A program made the position numbers and the translations under genes. The notes under the pieces were generated by a model, which was not told the DNA's origin, ran no database searches, and saw nothing but the letters and a program-made list of their open reading frames with translations. This document shows, piece by piece, positions 1-7,462 of a DNA stretch of 64,000 nt. The stretch spans positions 1 through 64,000 of the forward strand of contig WKFK01000006.1 in the NCBI GenBank assembly GCA_014872815.1, in the 5' to 3' direction. The DNA is from Paracoccaceae bacterium (GTDB lineage Bacteria; Pseudomonadota; Alphaproteobacteria; Rhodobacterales; Rhodobacteraceae). Numbering within the stretch: the first letter of the stretch is position 1; the number at the start of each line of letters is the position of its first letter.

Positions 1-459
1 CAGCACCGCTTCGCTTGGCAACAGCGGGCGCACCACCTCGACCACCTCGTTCAGCGGCACGTGCTGCACCGGGATGACCCGGGTCTCATAACCCTGCCGC
101 AAATCCACACCATCTCCCGACGACAATTCCCGCGCCGTGTTCATCGGCACGATGCGATCGGTGGCCCCACCTTCGACCACGGTCAGGCGGTTCAATTCCA
201 GTACAGAAAGAAACACTTCATACAGCTCATCTGCGGTCATGGCCTCCGGCGCCAGCACCGTGACGGTGCCACGTACGCCCTGGTCCACCACAAAACGGCG
301 TCCAGTGGCCTCCGCGACAATTTCCACAAAGCTGCGCAAATCCGCGTCCCGCAGATTAAGCTCCACTTGCGCCCAGGCCATTTGTACAGGCAAAACCGCC
401 TGTAGGACGCCCAAACTCAAGCCAAGGAAAGCTGCCCGCAGCTTTGACAAAAATTTCAT
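1..459 (-). CDS. gspD: Type II secretion secretin GspD, N-terminal part (cut by window edge)
   Basis: This is the first 153 codons of the outer-membrane secretin through which folded periplasmic proteins leave the cell. Residues 1-30 form a signal peptide ending in AWA. They are followed by the N0 domain found in secretins, with the pattern LNLRDADLRSFVEIVAEATG near residues 33-52, and by the start of the N1 region near residue 120. The pore-forming C-terminal domain lies beyond base 1. The gene follows gspC on the same strand after a 146-bp gap, which is the usual gspC-gspD order. The matching gspF at the far right edge suggests that gspD, gspE and gspF continue outside the window. Family assignment is confident from the N0 pattern and the neighbours. 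Confidence 0.88.
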   Translation of the reverse strand, partial: MKFLSKLRAAFLGLSLGVLQAVLPVQMAWAQVELNLRDADLRSFVEIVAEATGRRFVVDQGVRGTVTVLAPEAMTADELYEVFLSVLELNRLTVVEGGATDRIVPMNTARELSSGDGVDLRQGYETRVIPVQHVPLNEVVEVVRPLLPSEAVL

Positions 460-605
460 GACTGTGCCTGCCCAATGCGCCCACCCCGCCCCGTTTTGGG
501 ATCATCAGCAGGCCTGCTCGTTCTTATATGTGCCAACAATAGACCATGCGTGGCCAAAAATCACGCGCAGAGTTGGCCAGTGAGGAGGATATGCAACAGC
601 CGCCT

Positions 606-1094
606 CTAGTCTTCCAGCCCCAGGAGCTCCTCTGCCTCTCCCCCGCGATCCAACCAGACCCCCTGCGCATCGATCCGGGTCACCCGCATATCGTCACCCA
701 AGACATCCCCGGCCCGCAACACCAAAGAACCCGTTGGGTGTGAGACCATAGCCCAAATTGCCCCGTCCCCGGCGCTGACGATGCCCGTGATCTGATAGCC
801 CAGACTGTCCAGTGGCGGCAGCGGCGGTCTTGGTGGCTCCGGCTCCGGTGTGGGCGTCGGTGGCGTTGACGGGGCCGGCGGCTGTGGCTCCGGTGCCACA
901 TAGCGGCCAAACACATTTGGCCATGCCCGCGGTGGGGTTTGGGGGGCGGGCGGCTGTGGTTCTGAGGCGGTTTCTGTCAATGTCAGCGGTGTAATCTGTT
1001 GCGGCGGCATCTGAACCACCTGCCACAGGCGCAGCCCGGCCCAGGCCGCAATGCACAGCAGAATACCCGTCAAAGCCCAAGCAATCAGGCGCAT
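606..1094 (-). CDS. gspC: Type II secretion inner-membrane protein GspC, short form without PDZ domain
   Basis: A 162-residue protein that links the inner-membrane platform to the secretin. One membrane helix lies at about residues 5-27. A proline-rich periplasmic linker (about 30-95) is broken by a WPNVFGRY segment, and a homology region follows at about 97-158 with the pattern GYQITGIVSAGDGAIWAMV. Classical GspC proteins are longer and end in a PDZ or coiled-coil domain, which is absent here, as in other short alphaproteobacterial versions. It lies upstream of gspD and is separated from gspM by an antiparallel lipoprotein gene, so it may have its own promoter. The assignment rests on topology, the homology-region pattern and position. 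Confidence 0.78.
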   Translation of the reverse strand: MRLIAWALTGILLCIAAWAGLRLWQVVQMPPQQITPLTLTETASEPQPPAPQTPPRAWPNVFGRYVAPEPQPPAPSTPPTPTPEPEPPRPPLPPLDSLGYQITGIVSAGDGAIWAMVSHPTGSLVLRAGDVLGDDMRVTRIDAQGVWLDRGGEAEELLGLED

Positions 1095-1183
1095 ACAACC
1101 CTCTTTTCATGGACGGATAAGACCGGCCTGTGATAAACTGCTCGCAAACTACACAATAAAAAACAACGCAAAAAGAGCAGGAT

Positions 1184-1702
1184 ATGAAGGCAGGATTTTT
1201 GACACGCGCCGCGTTTGTCGGCGCTTTTTCGGTATTTCTGATCTCTTGTGAGGAAGGCAGCGGATCGCTCGCCGGCTCCGGGTTCCGCGATCAGTACATT
1301 GTTGCCCGGTCGGCTTTGGAAGAGGGGCGCTATGACACCGCCATGCGCCGCTATGAGCGTATGATCCCCACCGCCGGGCAGGCCGCCCCAAGGCTGAAAC
1401 TCGAATATGCCCATGCGCAATTGCGCGCAGGCGACTACGCCGGGGCACGTCAGACCGCGACCGCTCTGGCGCAGGGCCGCAGCGATGGGGGCCGCCAAGC
1501 CGCGCTGGCAGTGGCGGGCGCAGCGGCGCATGAACTGGCCCTGCAGGCCAAAGCCCAAGGCGACAGAGCCACCGCCAAAGCTTTGTTTGCAGAAGCCCGC
1601 AGCGCGATGGAAGAAGTGGTGAAAACCGCCCCCAAGATGGACCCTCATGGCGCCCTCGCCGGACGGGTGGCGACCATTAAGGTGCAGGAAAAGACGCTGT
1701 AA
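1184..1702 (+). CDS. TPR-like lipoprotein inserted antiparallel in the gsp cluster
   Basis: A 172-residue protein with a lipoprotein signal peptide. The hydrophobic stretch at residues 7-20 ends in the lipobox LISC, so Cys22 would be lipidated after cleavage. The rest is alanine-rich and helical, with TPR-like spacing (ALEEGRYDTAMRRYERM, then HAQLRAGDYAGARQ). It lies head to head with gspC, 89 bp away, and its end faces the end of gspM 20 bp away, so it interrupts the gsp operon in the opposite direction. Its place suggests an outer-membrane accessory such as a pilotin-like factor for GspD. That role is inference from location and lipidation, and no specific family was recognised. Confidence 0.7.
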   Translation: MKAGFLTRAAFVGAFSVFLISCEEGSGSLAGSGFRDQYIVARSALEEGRYDTAMRRYERMIPTAGQAAPRLKLEYAHAQLRAGDYAGARQTATALAQGRSDGGRQAALAVAGAAAHELALQAKAQGDRATAKALFAEARSAMEEVVKTAPKMDPHGALAGRVATIKVQEKTL

Positions 1703-1722
1703 CCACATCCGTCTCACGGCCC

Positions 1723-2229
1723 TTACCCTGCCTGTTCCGGCGTCAGTCGGAACAGGGCAGAGACCAGCCCCTCTGCCATATGGGCCTCAATCCTGAAGCT
1801 GTCGATCTGATAGCCCCAATCGCGCTCTGCCGCGGACAGCCAGCCCATCAACCGGGTGAATTCCACCGTGCCAAACCGCAGCTCCACAGCCCCATTGGCC
1901 CCGGTGCCCAAATCGCTCACCGCCTCCCGCAATCCGGCGGATACTAGGCTCTGCTCCACCCCACTGAGGCCAATTGGAGGCTGGGGGACGCGCTCTACGG
2001 CAGAGACGCCGGAGGGGAACGCCCTCTGCGCACTGGCCTGCTCAGCCACCCAAGACCGCAAGGCCCGCGCCTCCGCTTCAGCGGCCTGAACCGCCGCCTG
2101 TTTGCTTTGCAGTGGCTGCAGCCACAGCCCCCAGATCCCCACTGGCAGAATGACCAGCACCAGCAGCGCCAGCAACCGGCGCTCCCGGGGCGCCAGGCGC
2201 AGTAACAGATCAATCAATCGCGCGCTCAT
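1723..2229 (-). CDS. gspM: Type II secretion inner-membrane protein GspM
   Basis: A 168-residue inner-membrane platform subunit. It has a short cytoplasmic start, one membrane helix at about residues 19-36 (LLALLVLVILPVGIWGLWL), a helical alanine-rich segment and a small alpha/beta periplasmic domain that ends FRLTPEQAG. This is the standard GspM plan, and GspM partners GspL and GspE. Its ATG overlaps the stop codon of gspL by 4 bp, so the two are translationally coupled. Sequence conservation in this family is low, so gene order and topology carry most of the assignment. Confidence 0.8.
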   Translation of the reverse strand: MSARLIDLLLRLAPRERRLLALLVLVILPVGIWGLWLQPLQSKQAAVQAAEAEARALRSWVAEQASAQRAFPSGVSAVERVPQPPIGLSGVEQSLVSAGLREAVSDLGTGANGAVELRFGTVEFTRLMGWLSAAERDWGYQIDSFRIEAHMAEGLVSALFRLTPEQAG

Positions 2230-3404
2230 TCGCTGACCTCCTTGGCGGCTGTGTGCAGATCCGTCACCGCAAATACCGCCCGCACCCCCTCCCCGGAGCT
2301 GCGCGCATGGGCTGCTTGACGGGTGGCCTCCACCCCCGCCGCTGCCAAAGCACTCTGCAGGCGGTCGACCGCCAAAAAGTCGCTCACATCCACCGTCAGT
2401 TCGATCCCACCCGACGCGTCATACGTCACCGCGCCAGCCTCTGCGTCAGAAGCGGCCACCACCTCTGCCACGCCCCGCAAAAGCGCCAAGGGATCAGGGG
2501 CCGCCGTCACAGCGTCGGCCTCCTCAGGGCCTGTCACCGCCCGGGTCACCTGCACCCGCACATCCAGAATGGGCCCGACGGGCACAAAATGGCTGCGCAC
2601 CAATGCCTCCGTTTCTGCCCGCAGCTGTTGCAGGCGGCTCTCTGCCTGGCGGATCTCCAGAAGCACCCCTGCCGACCACAGCGCCACGGCCAGCAGCGCC
2701 GCCAAACAGGTCCAGCGCCACGGCAGAACCATGCGCCGCAATTGGACGCGGGTGCGTTGGGGATCTCGGCGCAGGTCAATCGCGGCCTCGCCGTGCCCCA
2801 TGATTTGAGGCGGCGCAATATCCAGCGCCGACGCATTCGCCGGATCCGTGATCACCGGAATATTTCGCGCCACCAACAGCGTCTCAATATCCGGGGCCTG
2901 GCCTGTGCATAACACCGCTTTGGGGTGGTCGGTGTCGGCATCCAAAGCCACCTCCAACATCGCCCGCGCCACATCCGGCGTGGCGCTGAACCCGTCTTTG
3001 GGGCCCAATCGCACCCGCGCGCGGGCGCCCTCTATGGACACGGTCCATAAATCCGGGGCTGTGGGCAAGGCCAGGTAATCCGGCAACACCGCCTTGGGGG
3101 CAGGGCCAGCCGCGCTGCGCCAGTCTGCCAAAGTAGCCGCATCGGCCACCAGCGCCCGGGTCCAGCGCTCTCCGTCCCCATCCACCGGGCATGGGTGCAG
3201 TTCCAGGGCCTCCCCGGCTGCGCCAAGGCGGTCGCGCAGTTGACGGCGGGCCACATCTTCGCGTGCCTGTCCCCGTAGGCGGGGGGGCAAATCAAACGGC
3301 ATCAGAGGCACCAAAGCCCCATCCACAAGCGCAACCTGTCCTGTTTGGGGGGCAATCTCCCCCAAGCGCACAAATGCGCCTTCCCTGTTTTCCGCCTGTG
3401 TCAC
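2226..3404 (-). CDS. gspL: Type II secretion inner-membrane protein GspL
   Basis: A 392-residue bitopic protein that anchors the GspE ATPase to the membrane. Residues 1-225 form the cytoplasmic actin-like domain, a single membrane helix lies at about 230-250 (TCLAALLAVALWSAGVLLEI), and a coiled-coil plus ferredoxin-like periplasmic domain follows (about 252-392). Length and domain order match GspL. It is preceded by gspK after 76 bp and overlaps gspM by 4 bp. No unusual features were seen. Confidence is high from order and topology, less so from motifs, because the family diverges strongly. Confidence 0.82.
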   Translation of the reverse strand: MTQAENREGAFVRLGEIAPQTGQVALVDGALVPLMPFDLPPRLRGQAREDVARRQLRDRLGAAGEALELHPCPVDGDGERWTRALVADAATLADWRSAAGPAPKAVLPDYLALPTAPDLWTVSIEGARARVRLGPKDGFSATPDVARAMLEVALDADTDHPKAVLCTGQAPDIETLLVARNIPVITDPANASALDIAPPQIMGHGEAAIDLRRDPQRTRVQLRRMVLPWRWTCLAALLAVALWSAGVLLEIRQAESRLQQLRAETEALVRSHFVPVGPILDVRVQVTRAVTGPEEADAVTAAPDPLALLRGVAEVVAASDAEAGAVTYDASGGIELTVDVSDFLAVDRLQSALAAAGVEATRQAAHARSSGEGVRAVFAVTDLHTAAKEVSE

Positions 3405-3480
3405 GTCGCGCTGTGTCTCCCTTTGATCGGCACGCTAAAGCATTGCCGTAGCAATTGAAATCGCCTAGCAGGCCAACCGA

Positions 3481-4464
3481 TCACAGGGACGGCCCCTCGG
3501 TCACCCGCCAAGACACAATCACCCCGCCCGGGGCTGGCAAGCGCAAAAGCACCGTGCGGCGGCTGGTCTGCCGCATGCCCAACTGCGCCACGGCGTCGAG
3601 CTGAAACCACTTTGAGCTCGCAGACAACCGCGCCCGCTTGATCAGCGGCGTGACCCCAAGCGCTGCGCCGCCGGTCTGTACCTCTTCCTGTTCCTGTTCT
3701 GCAGAAGGAAACCCTGCCACATCAGCAAAGGCCTCTCCGGACGGAAAAGGGTCCGTGCGGCGGGCTTGTAGCAGCCCATCAATCTGTGAAGAGCTATGTC
3801 CAGGCAGGACACTGCTCAGCACCACTCTTGGGGCTGTGTTCACATTGAGCGTGCTGTCGCCGGGCAGCACAGTGGCCACCTGTGCCAGACGTTCAAGATC
3901 GCGCGTTTCCATACCCGGAATGTCCAGCAGTTGATCCAGCATCAACAGCGCCCCACCCACGGGATCAGACGGCGGGTCTTGCTGGGCATAGGCCTGCCGA
4001 TTGTCCGGGCCGCCGGGCTGCAAAAACGCGCGAATGGCGCGCCCTTTGGCCTGCGGCAACCCGATACGCTCAACCAAACGGTCAAAGGCGGCCTGCGCCG
4101 CCACATCATTGGGGTCCGCCAGCCAATTGAGGTTGAACAGACCCTGAAGATCTGTGAGGCCGCCCCGCACACGCCCCCGATCCAGCGGCACATTATAAGC
4201 GGCCTGCGCCCAGGCTTCGCCATGGTGATCCAGCGCCCCGGCGCGCAGATCGGCATTCAAAAGCGTCATGGCAAACGCCTCCCCCCCCTCAAGATAGAGA
4301 TGCAGCTGCGCTGCGTCCTGCCCTGCTTCTAGGCGCGCGCGCCCGGTTTCCGCCCGTGTCAGCAAAAGCGCAGAAATCGCCGCCATGGCCGCCACAAGGA
4401 TCAGCGCATTGACCAGCACAAAGCCGCGCTCAGTTGTGCGGCGAGGCAAGGGACACCGGCTCAC
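3481..4464 (-). CDS. gspK: Minor pseudopilin GspK
   Basis: A 327-residue minor pseudopilin predicted to cap the T2SS pseudopilus. It has a basic leader ending RGFVLVNALILV: prepilin peptidase would cut after Gly14, leaving Phe at +1, followed by the hydrophobic helix to about residue 34. Unlike the other pseudopilins it has no glutamate at +5, which is typical of GspK. The large globular domain contains the family pattern LQGLFNLNWL and a helix-hairpin-helix-like ASSVLPG stretch. It overlaps gspJ by 4 bp. GspI, J and K form the tip complex in characterised systems. Confidence 0.88.
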   Translation of the reverse strand: MSRCPLPRRTTERGFVLVNALILVAAMAAISALLLTRAETGRARLEAGQDAAQLHLYLEGGEAFAMTLLNADLRAGALDHHGEAWAQAAYNVPLDRGRVRGGLTDLQGLFNLNWLADPNDVAAQAAFDRLVERIGLPQAKGRAIRAFLQPGGPDNRQAYAQQDPPSDPVGGALLMLDQLLDIPGMETRDLERLAQVATVLPGDSTLNVNTAPRVVLSSVLPGHSSSQIDGLLQARRTDPFPSGEAFADVAGFPSAEQEQEEVQTGGAALGVTPLIKRARLSASSKWFQLDAVAQLGMRQTSRRTVLLRLPAPGGVIVSWRVTEGPSL

Positions 4465-5138
4465 TGTAACCCCTCCACTAATCGGATCTCCCCATATCTT
4501 TCGGTGGTGATCACCACGGCCACCGCCAAAGGCAACAGATCGGAATACACCTCCGGGGCCGACCCTGCCTGATCTTCATCTATGGTGGCGGTTGGCGCGT
4601 TGAGCACCCCTGGTATCGTCACCCCCGGAACCCAGCCAAATCCGGACCAATAGCTCTCCACCGTGACCTCGGTGACGCCGGATAAAATCACCCGCTCGGG
4701 GGACGCAGTGGCCGCAGTGGCCGGTGTCAAAAGGGGCCAGACCTGGCGACGCAGCGTGCCGTCTGCTGGGGCAAGCCGCCATTGTGCCCGCATATTGCGC
4801 GTCTCTCCGTCCAGCGTTGGTTGCCCTCCAAGCGACATGGCGAGGCTCTGCCCATCACCACTGTAAGACAGCGCAGACACGGGCGGGCGGGCGCCGGGAG
4901 GGAAAAACAGCATGGGCACGATGGCTGTGAGGTCATTGCGCAAGACATCCACCGCAAAACCCAATGCCGCAGTCTCGCGATCCATGTCTCGCAGCCGGTC
5001 ACCCAACCGGAGTGACCCCGACAGGCCCTGAAGGCCCATCACCGCTACCAAAGCAAACAGCGCCATCGCCACCACCAACTCAATCAGCGACAGACCGTGG
5101 TCCCCCTGCCGTGCCTTTGCCCGTGTTGTGCCCCTCAT
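4461..5138 (-). CDS. gspJ: Minor pseudopilin GspJ
   Basis: A 225-residue minor pseudopilin. The start chosen is the ATG at 5138, which overlaps the gspI stop codon by 4 bp; an upstream in-frame start at 5159 is possible. The leader ends GDHGLSLIELVVAM, giving prepilin-peptidase cleavage after Gly15 and the conserved glutamate at +5. A hydrophobic helix and a beta-rich globular domain follow, ending in the ITTERYGEIRLVEGLQ strand. The protein is part of the pseudopilus tip with GspI and GspK, and the gene overlaps gspK downstream. Confidence 0.87.
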   Translation of the reverse strand: MRGTTRAKARQGDHGLSLIELVVAMALFALVAVMGLQGLSGSLRLGDRLRDMDRETAALGFAVDVLRNDLTAIVPMLFFPPGARPPVSALSYSGDGQSLAMSLGGQPTLDGETRNMRAQWRLAPADGTLRRQVWPLLTPATAATASPERVILSGVTEVTVESYWSGFGWVPGVTIPGVLNAPTATIDEDQAGSAPEVYSDLLPLAVAVVITTERYGEIRLVEGLQ

Positions 5139-5512
5139 GGCCCGCCCCCAGGCAACCATATGCGCACCACGGACCCCGGCCCGGCGGCGCTACGGGCGAT
5201 GACTGTCACCTCTGTCAGCCCCCCTTCCGTGGCCTTGGATTGCGTCGAGAGGCGGATTGTCTGACGTCCCATTGCAACCTCAGGGGACAGTGTCCCCCCT
5301 AGCAGACGCAACTCTTCGGCGCGGTTCTCAGCGGCAATGCGCGCCAGAAGCCGCGCTTCCGCCTGACCAATGGCGACCCGAGATTGATCCGCAGCCCCCA
5401 ATGCGGCCAATGTGCCCACTGACAAGACAAGCACGGCCACTGCCAACTCCAAAAGAGTCAGGCCGCGGTCTCCCCGCGGATGCGGCGCTTCTTGTGTTAC
5501 CTGCCGTCGCAT
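5135..5512 (-). CDS. gspI: Minor pseudopilin GspI
   Basis: A 125-residue minor pseudopilin. The ATG at 5512 is preferred to a GTG at 5527; either start overlaps the end of gspH. The leader ends RGDRGLTLLELAVAVLVLS: cleavage would follow Gly17 and leave glutamate at +5. The short globular domain carries ARIAAENRAEELRLL, which matches the conserved GspI pattern around A..N. It lies between gspH and gspJ in the order G-H-I-J-K with overlapping ends, so the five pseudopilin genes form one translationally coupled operon. Confidence 0.86.
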   Translation of the reverse strand: MRRQVTQEAPHPRGDRGLTLLELAVAVLVLSVGTLAALGAADQSRVAIGQAEARLLARIAAENRAEELRLLGGTLSPEVAMGRQTIRLSTQSKATEGGLTEVTVIARSAAGPGSVVRIWLPGGGP

Positions 5513-5988
5513 TGCACCCCGCGCCACCCGTCGCTCTCACACCAACGGCTCCCTTGTCCTGTGCCTGCAAAATCTATGGTGAACACTGTGGTTTGACCGG
5601 TGGGCAGCAAGATGATGTCAGGGCGCTCCTCTGCGCTGCCAAAAGACGGTCGGTCTGCAGAGAAGCCCACAGCCCCATGCCATCGCAGCCCCTCTCCAAG
5701 CGGCAGCCAGCCTTCCGCGGTCAGCACGGCCTGACGCAAACGCTCTTCCGTGACAAAGAAACCGCGGGTTTGGCGCCCTTGCATGGCCAAGGCTTGCGCC
5801 GTTTCAAATCGCTGCTCAAAACGGGCCTGATCGTCCGGCGACTGTGCCCCGGATCCTAGGGTCAGCCCCACAGCCAAGACAGAAAGAACTGCCGTAACCA
5901 CCAAGGCCTCTATCAAGGTGAACCCACCGGTTTGCGCTGCAATAGAGACAGATACCCGTGCGCCGTCCCTATGGGCGCCCGGCCTCAT
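5497..5988 (-). CDS. gspH: Minor pseudopilin GspH
   Basis: A 163-residue minor pseudopilin that would link the major GspG shaft to the I-J-K tip. The leader ends in TGGFTLIEALVV, so prepilin peptidase would cut after Gly22 and leave Phe at +1 and glutamate at +5. The globular domain has the GspH-like pattern around ARFEQRFETAQALAMQG and a beta-rich end. Its ATG overlaps the gspG stop codon by 4 bp and its end overlaps gspI, so its expression is probably coupled to both neighbours. Confidence 0.84.
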   Translation of the reverse strand: MRPGAHRDGARVSVSIAAQTGGFTLIEALVVTAVLSVLAVGLTLGSGAQSPDDQARFEQRFETAQALAMQGRQTRGFFVTEERLRQAVLTAEGWLPLGEGLRWHGAVGFSADRPSFGSAEERPDIILLPTGQTTVFTIDFAGTGQGSRWCESDGWRGVQCDGR

Positions 5989-6497
5989 TTCTCCTGTGCC
6001 CAGGACCCGATGTCCGCATCGGTGCCCGATCCCCCGGCAGCGCCATCCGCCCCGTAGGAAAAGACGTCAAATTCACCATGCACCCCGGGAGAAAGATACT
6101 GGTAGGCTGTCCCCCAAGGGTCAGTGGGGACCCGGTCCATATAGCCACCGGAGGCCCAGTTCTGCGGCACCGGGGTAGAGGTCGGACGGGTGACCAGTGC
6201 CGCCAGTCCCTGTTCCGTGGTCGGATAGCGGAAATTGTCGAGCTTATAGAGTTTTATCGCGCTGGAAATCGCGGCAATGTCAGATTGGGCCCGCGCCGCG
6301 CGCGCCTGATCGGGGCGGTCAATGACCCGCGGCACCACCACCAGCGCCAGGATTGACAGGATCACCACAACCACCATCAGTTCCAGAAGCGAAAACCCCG
6401 CATCCTTGCGGTCTTCTTCTGGTATGTCCGTCACGTTTTCTGTCGGAATATCCTGCAAGGTCATCCCCTGCCCCTGTGTCACACCACGCATTGCCAC
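5985..6497 (-). CDS. gspG: Major pseudopilin GspG
   Basis: A 170-residue major subunit of the T2SS pseudopilus. The core DAGFSLLELMVVVVILSIL is close to the family consensus, with cleavage after Gly34 and glutamate at +5. It continues with the conserved DNFRYPTTEQGLAALV and PWGTAYQYLSPG stretches and an acidic end of the kind that binds calcium in GspG. The leader is long for the family. An internal ATG at 6464, or another Met near the start, may be the real initiation point. It is the first gene of the GHIJKLM run and faces gspO across 140 bp that must hold divergent promoters. Confidence 0.92.
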   Translation of the reverse strand: MAMRGVTQGQGMTLQDIPTENVTDIPEEDRKDAGFSLLELMVVVVILSILALVVVPRVIDRPDQARAARAQSDIAAISSAIKLYKLDNFRYPTTEQGLAALVTRPTSTPVPQNWASGGYMDRVPTDPWGTAYQYLSPGVHGEFDVFSYGADGAAGGSGTDADIGSWAQEK

Positions 6498-6637
6498 TCT
6501 GGCCCACCCTGTCTTGCTTTTGTTGGAGACTAGACCATAGCCCTGCCCCCGGGGTCGAGATGCAATCTGAGATTTTCACCTCTCCATAGGCTCAATAGAG
6601 AATTCAGCTTTGGCGTGAAACCCGCTAGGCAGATCCC

Positions 6638-7384
6638 ATGACGTCCTTTTCACAAGACCAACTGCTGATCCTTCTGCTCAGCCCAGCCATCGGCTCGTTT
6701 ATCGGCCTCTTGGCGGACCGCTTGCCCAGAGGGGAACCGATTGCCCTGACCCGCTCTGCCTGCCGCAGCTGCGCCAGGCCACTGGCGCCCCGCGATCTGA
6801 TGCCGGTGCTATCGTTTCTGATCACACGCGGCCGCTGCCGGCACTGTGGCGCAACCCTGCCCGGCTGGTTGCTCTATACGGAACTTGCCGCCATCGGCCT
6901 GGCCGTCTGGGCGGTGATGGTGGCGGAGGTGATCCCGGCCCCGCTGATTGCCACCGCGCTGTGGTTGCTGCTGGCCCTCTGCCTTTGCGATCTGCTCTGG
7001 CTGCGCCTGCCGGACCTGTTGACCGGCGCGCTGGCGCTGTTCGCCCTGGGGTTGTCCTGGGCAGGATACGGCCCGTCCCTGATGCTGGCTCTGATTGGCA
7101 TGGTCTGTGGCGCAGGCAGCTTTTGGGGCATCCGCCTGATCTACCGTCATCTGCGCGGGCGTGAGGGGCTGGGGCTCGGGGATGTGAAACTCATGGCCGG
7201 CCTTGGCGCCCTCATCGGCCCCTTTGATCTGCCGCTTGTGGTGCTGATCGCCGCCGCCAGCCTGCTGGCGGTGGCTGTAAGCCGGGCCCTCACAGGCACC
7301 ACCCCTCTGACCGCCCGACAGCCCCTGCCCTTTGGCGCCGCTCTGGCCGCCGCCGGGGGGCTTTTTTATGTGCTCTCCCTGTGA
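6638..7384 (+). CDS. gspO: Prepilin peptidase / leader peptidase GspO
   Basis: A 248-residue bifunctional aspartic protease and N-methyltransferase that processes the pseudopilin leaders of GspG-K. Two CxxC pairs (residues 42/45 and 67/70) form the zinc-binding loop of the family. The catalytic aspartates are Asp118 (LCDLLWLRLPD) and Asp182 in the GLGLGDVKLMAG motif. About eight hydrophobic segments give the polytopic inner-membrane topology. It is divergent from gspG, and having it on the plasmid means the T2SS does not need a chromosomal peptidase. Length and motifs are complete. Confidence 0.94.
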   Translation: MTSFSQDQLLILLLSPAIGSFIGLLADRLPRGEPIALTRSACRSCARPLAPRDLMPVLSFLITRGRCRHCGATLPGWLLYTELAAIGLAVWAVMVAEVIPAPLIATALWLLLALCLCDLLWLRLPDLLTGALALFALGLSWAGYGPSLMLALIGMVCGAGSFWGIRLIYRHLRGREGLGLGDVKLMAGLGALIGPFDLPLVVLIAAASLLAVAVSRALTGTTPLTARQPLPFGAALAAAGGLFYVLSL

Positions 7385-7462
7385 TGCGCCGCATTTCGAT
7401 TTGACCCGCGAGGCATTCCCTGCATCATGCAAGCGCCTTTCAAATGACCAACCGAGCCCCGT

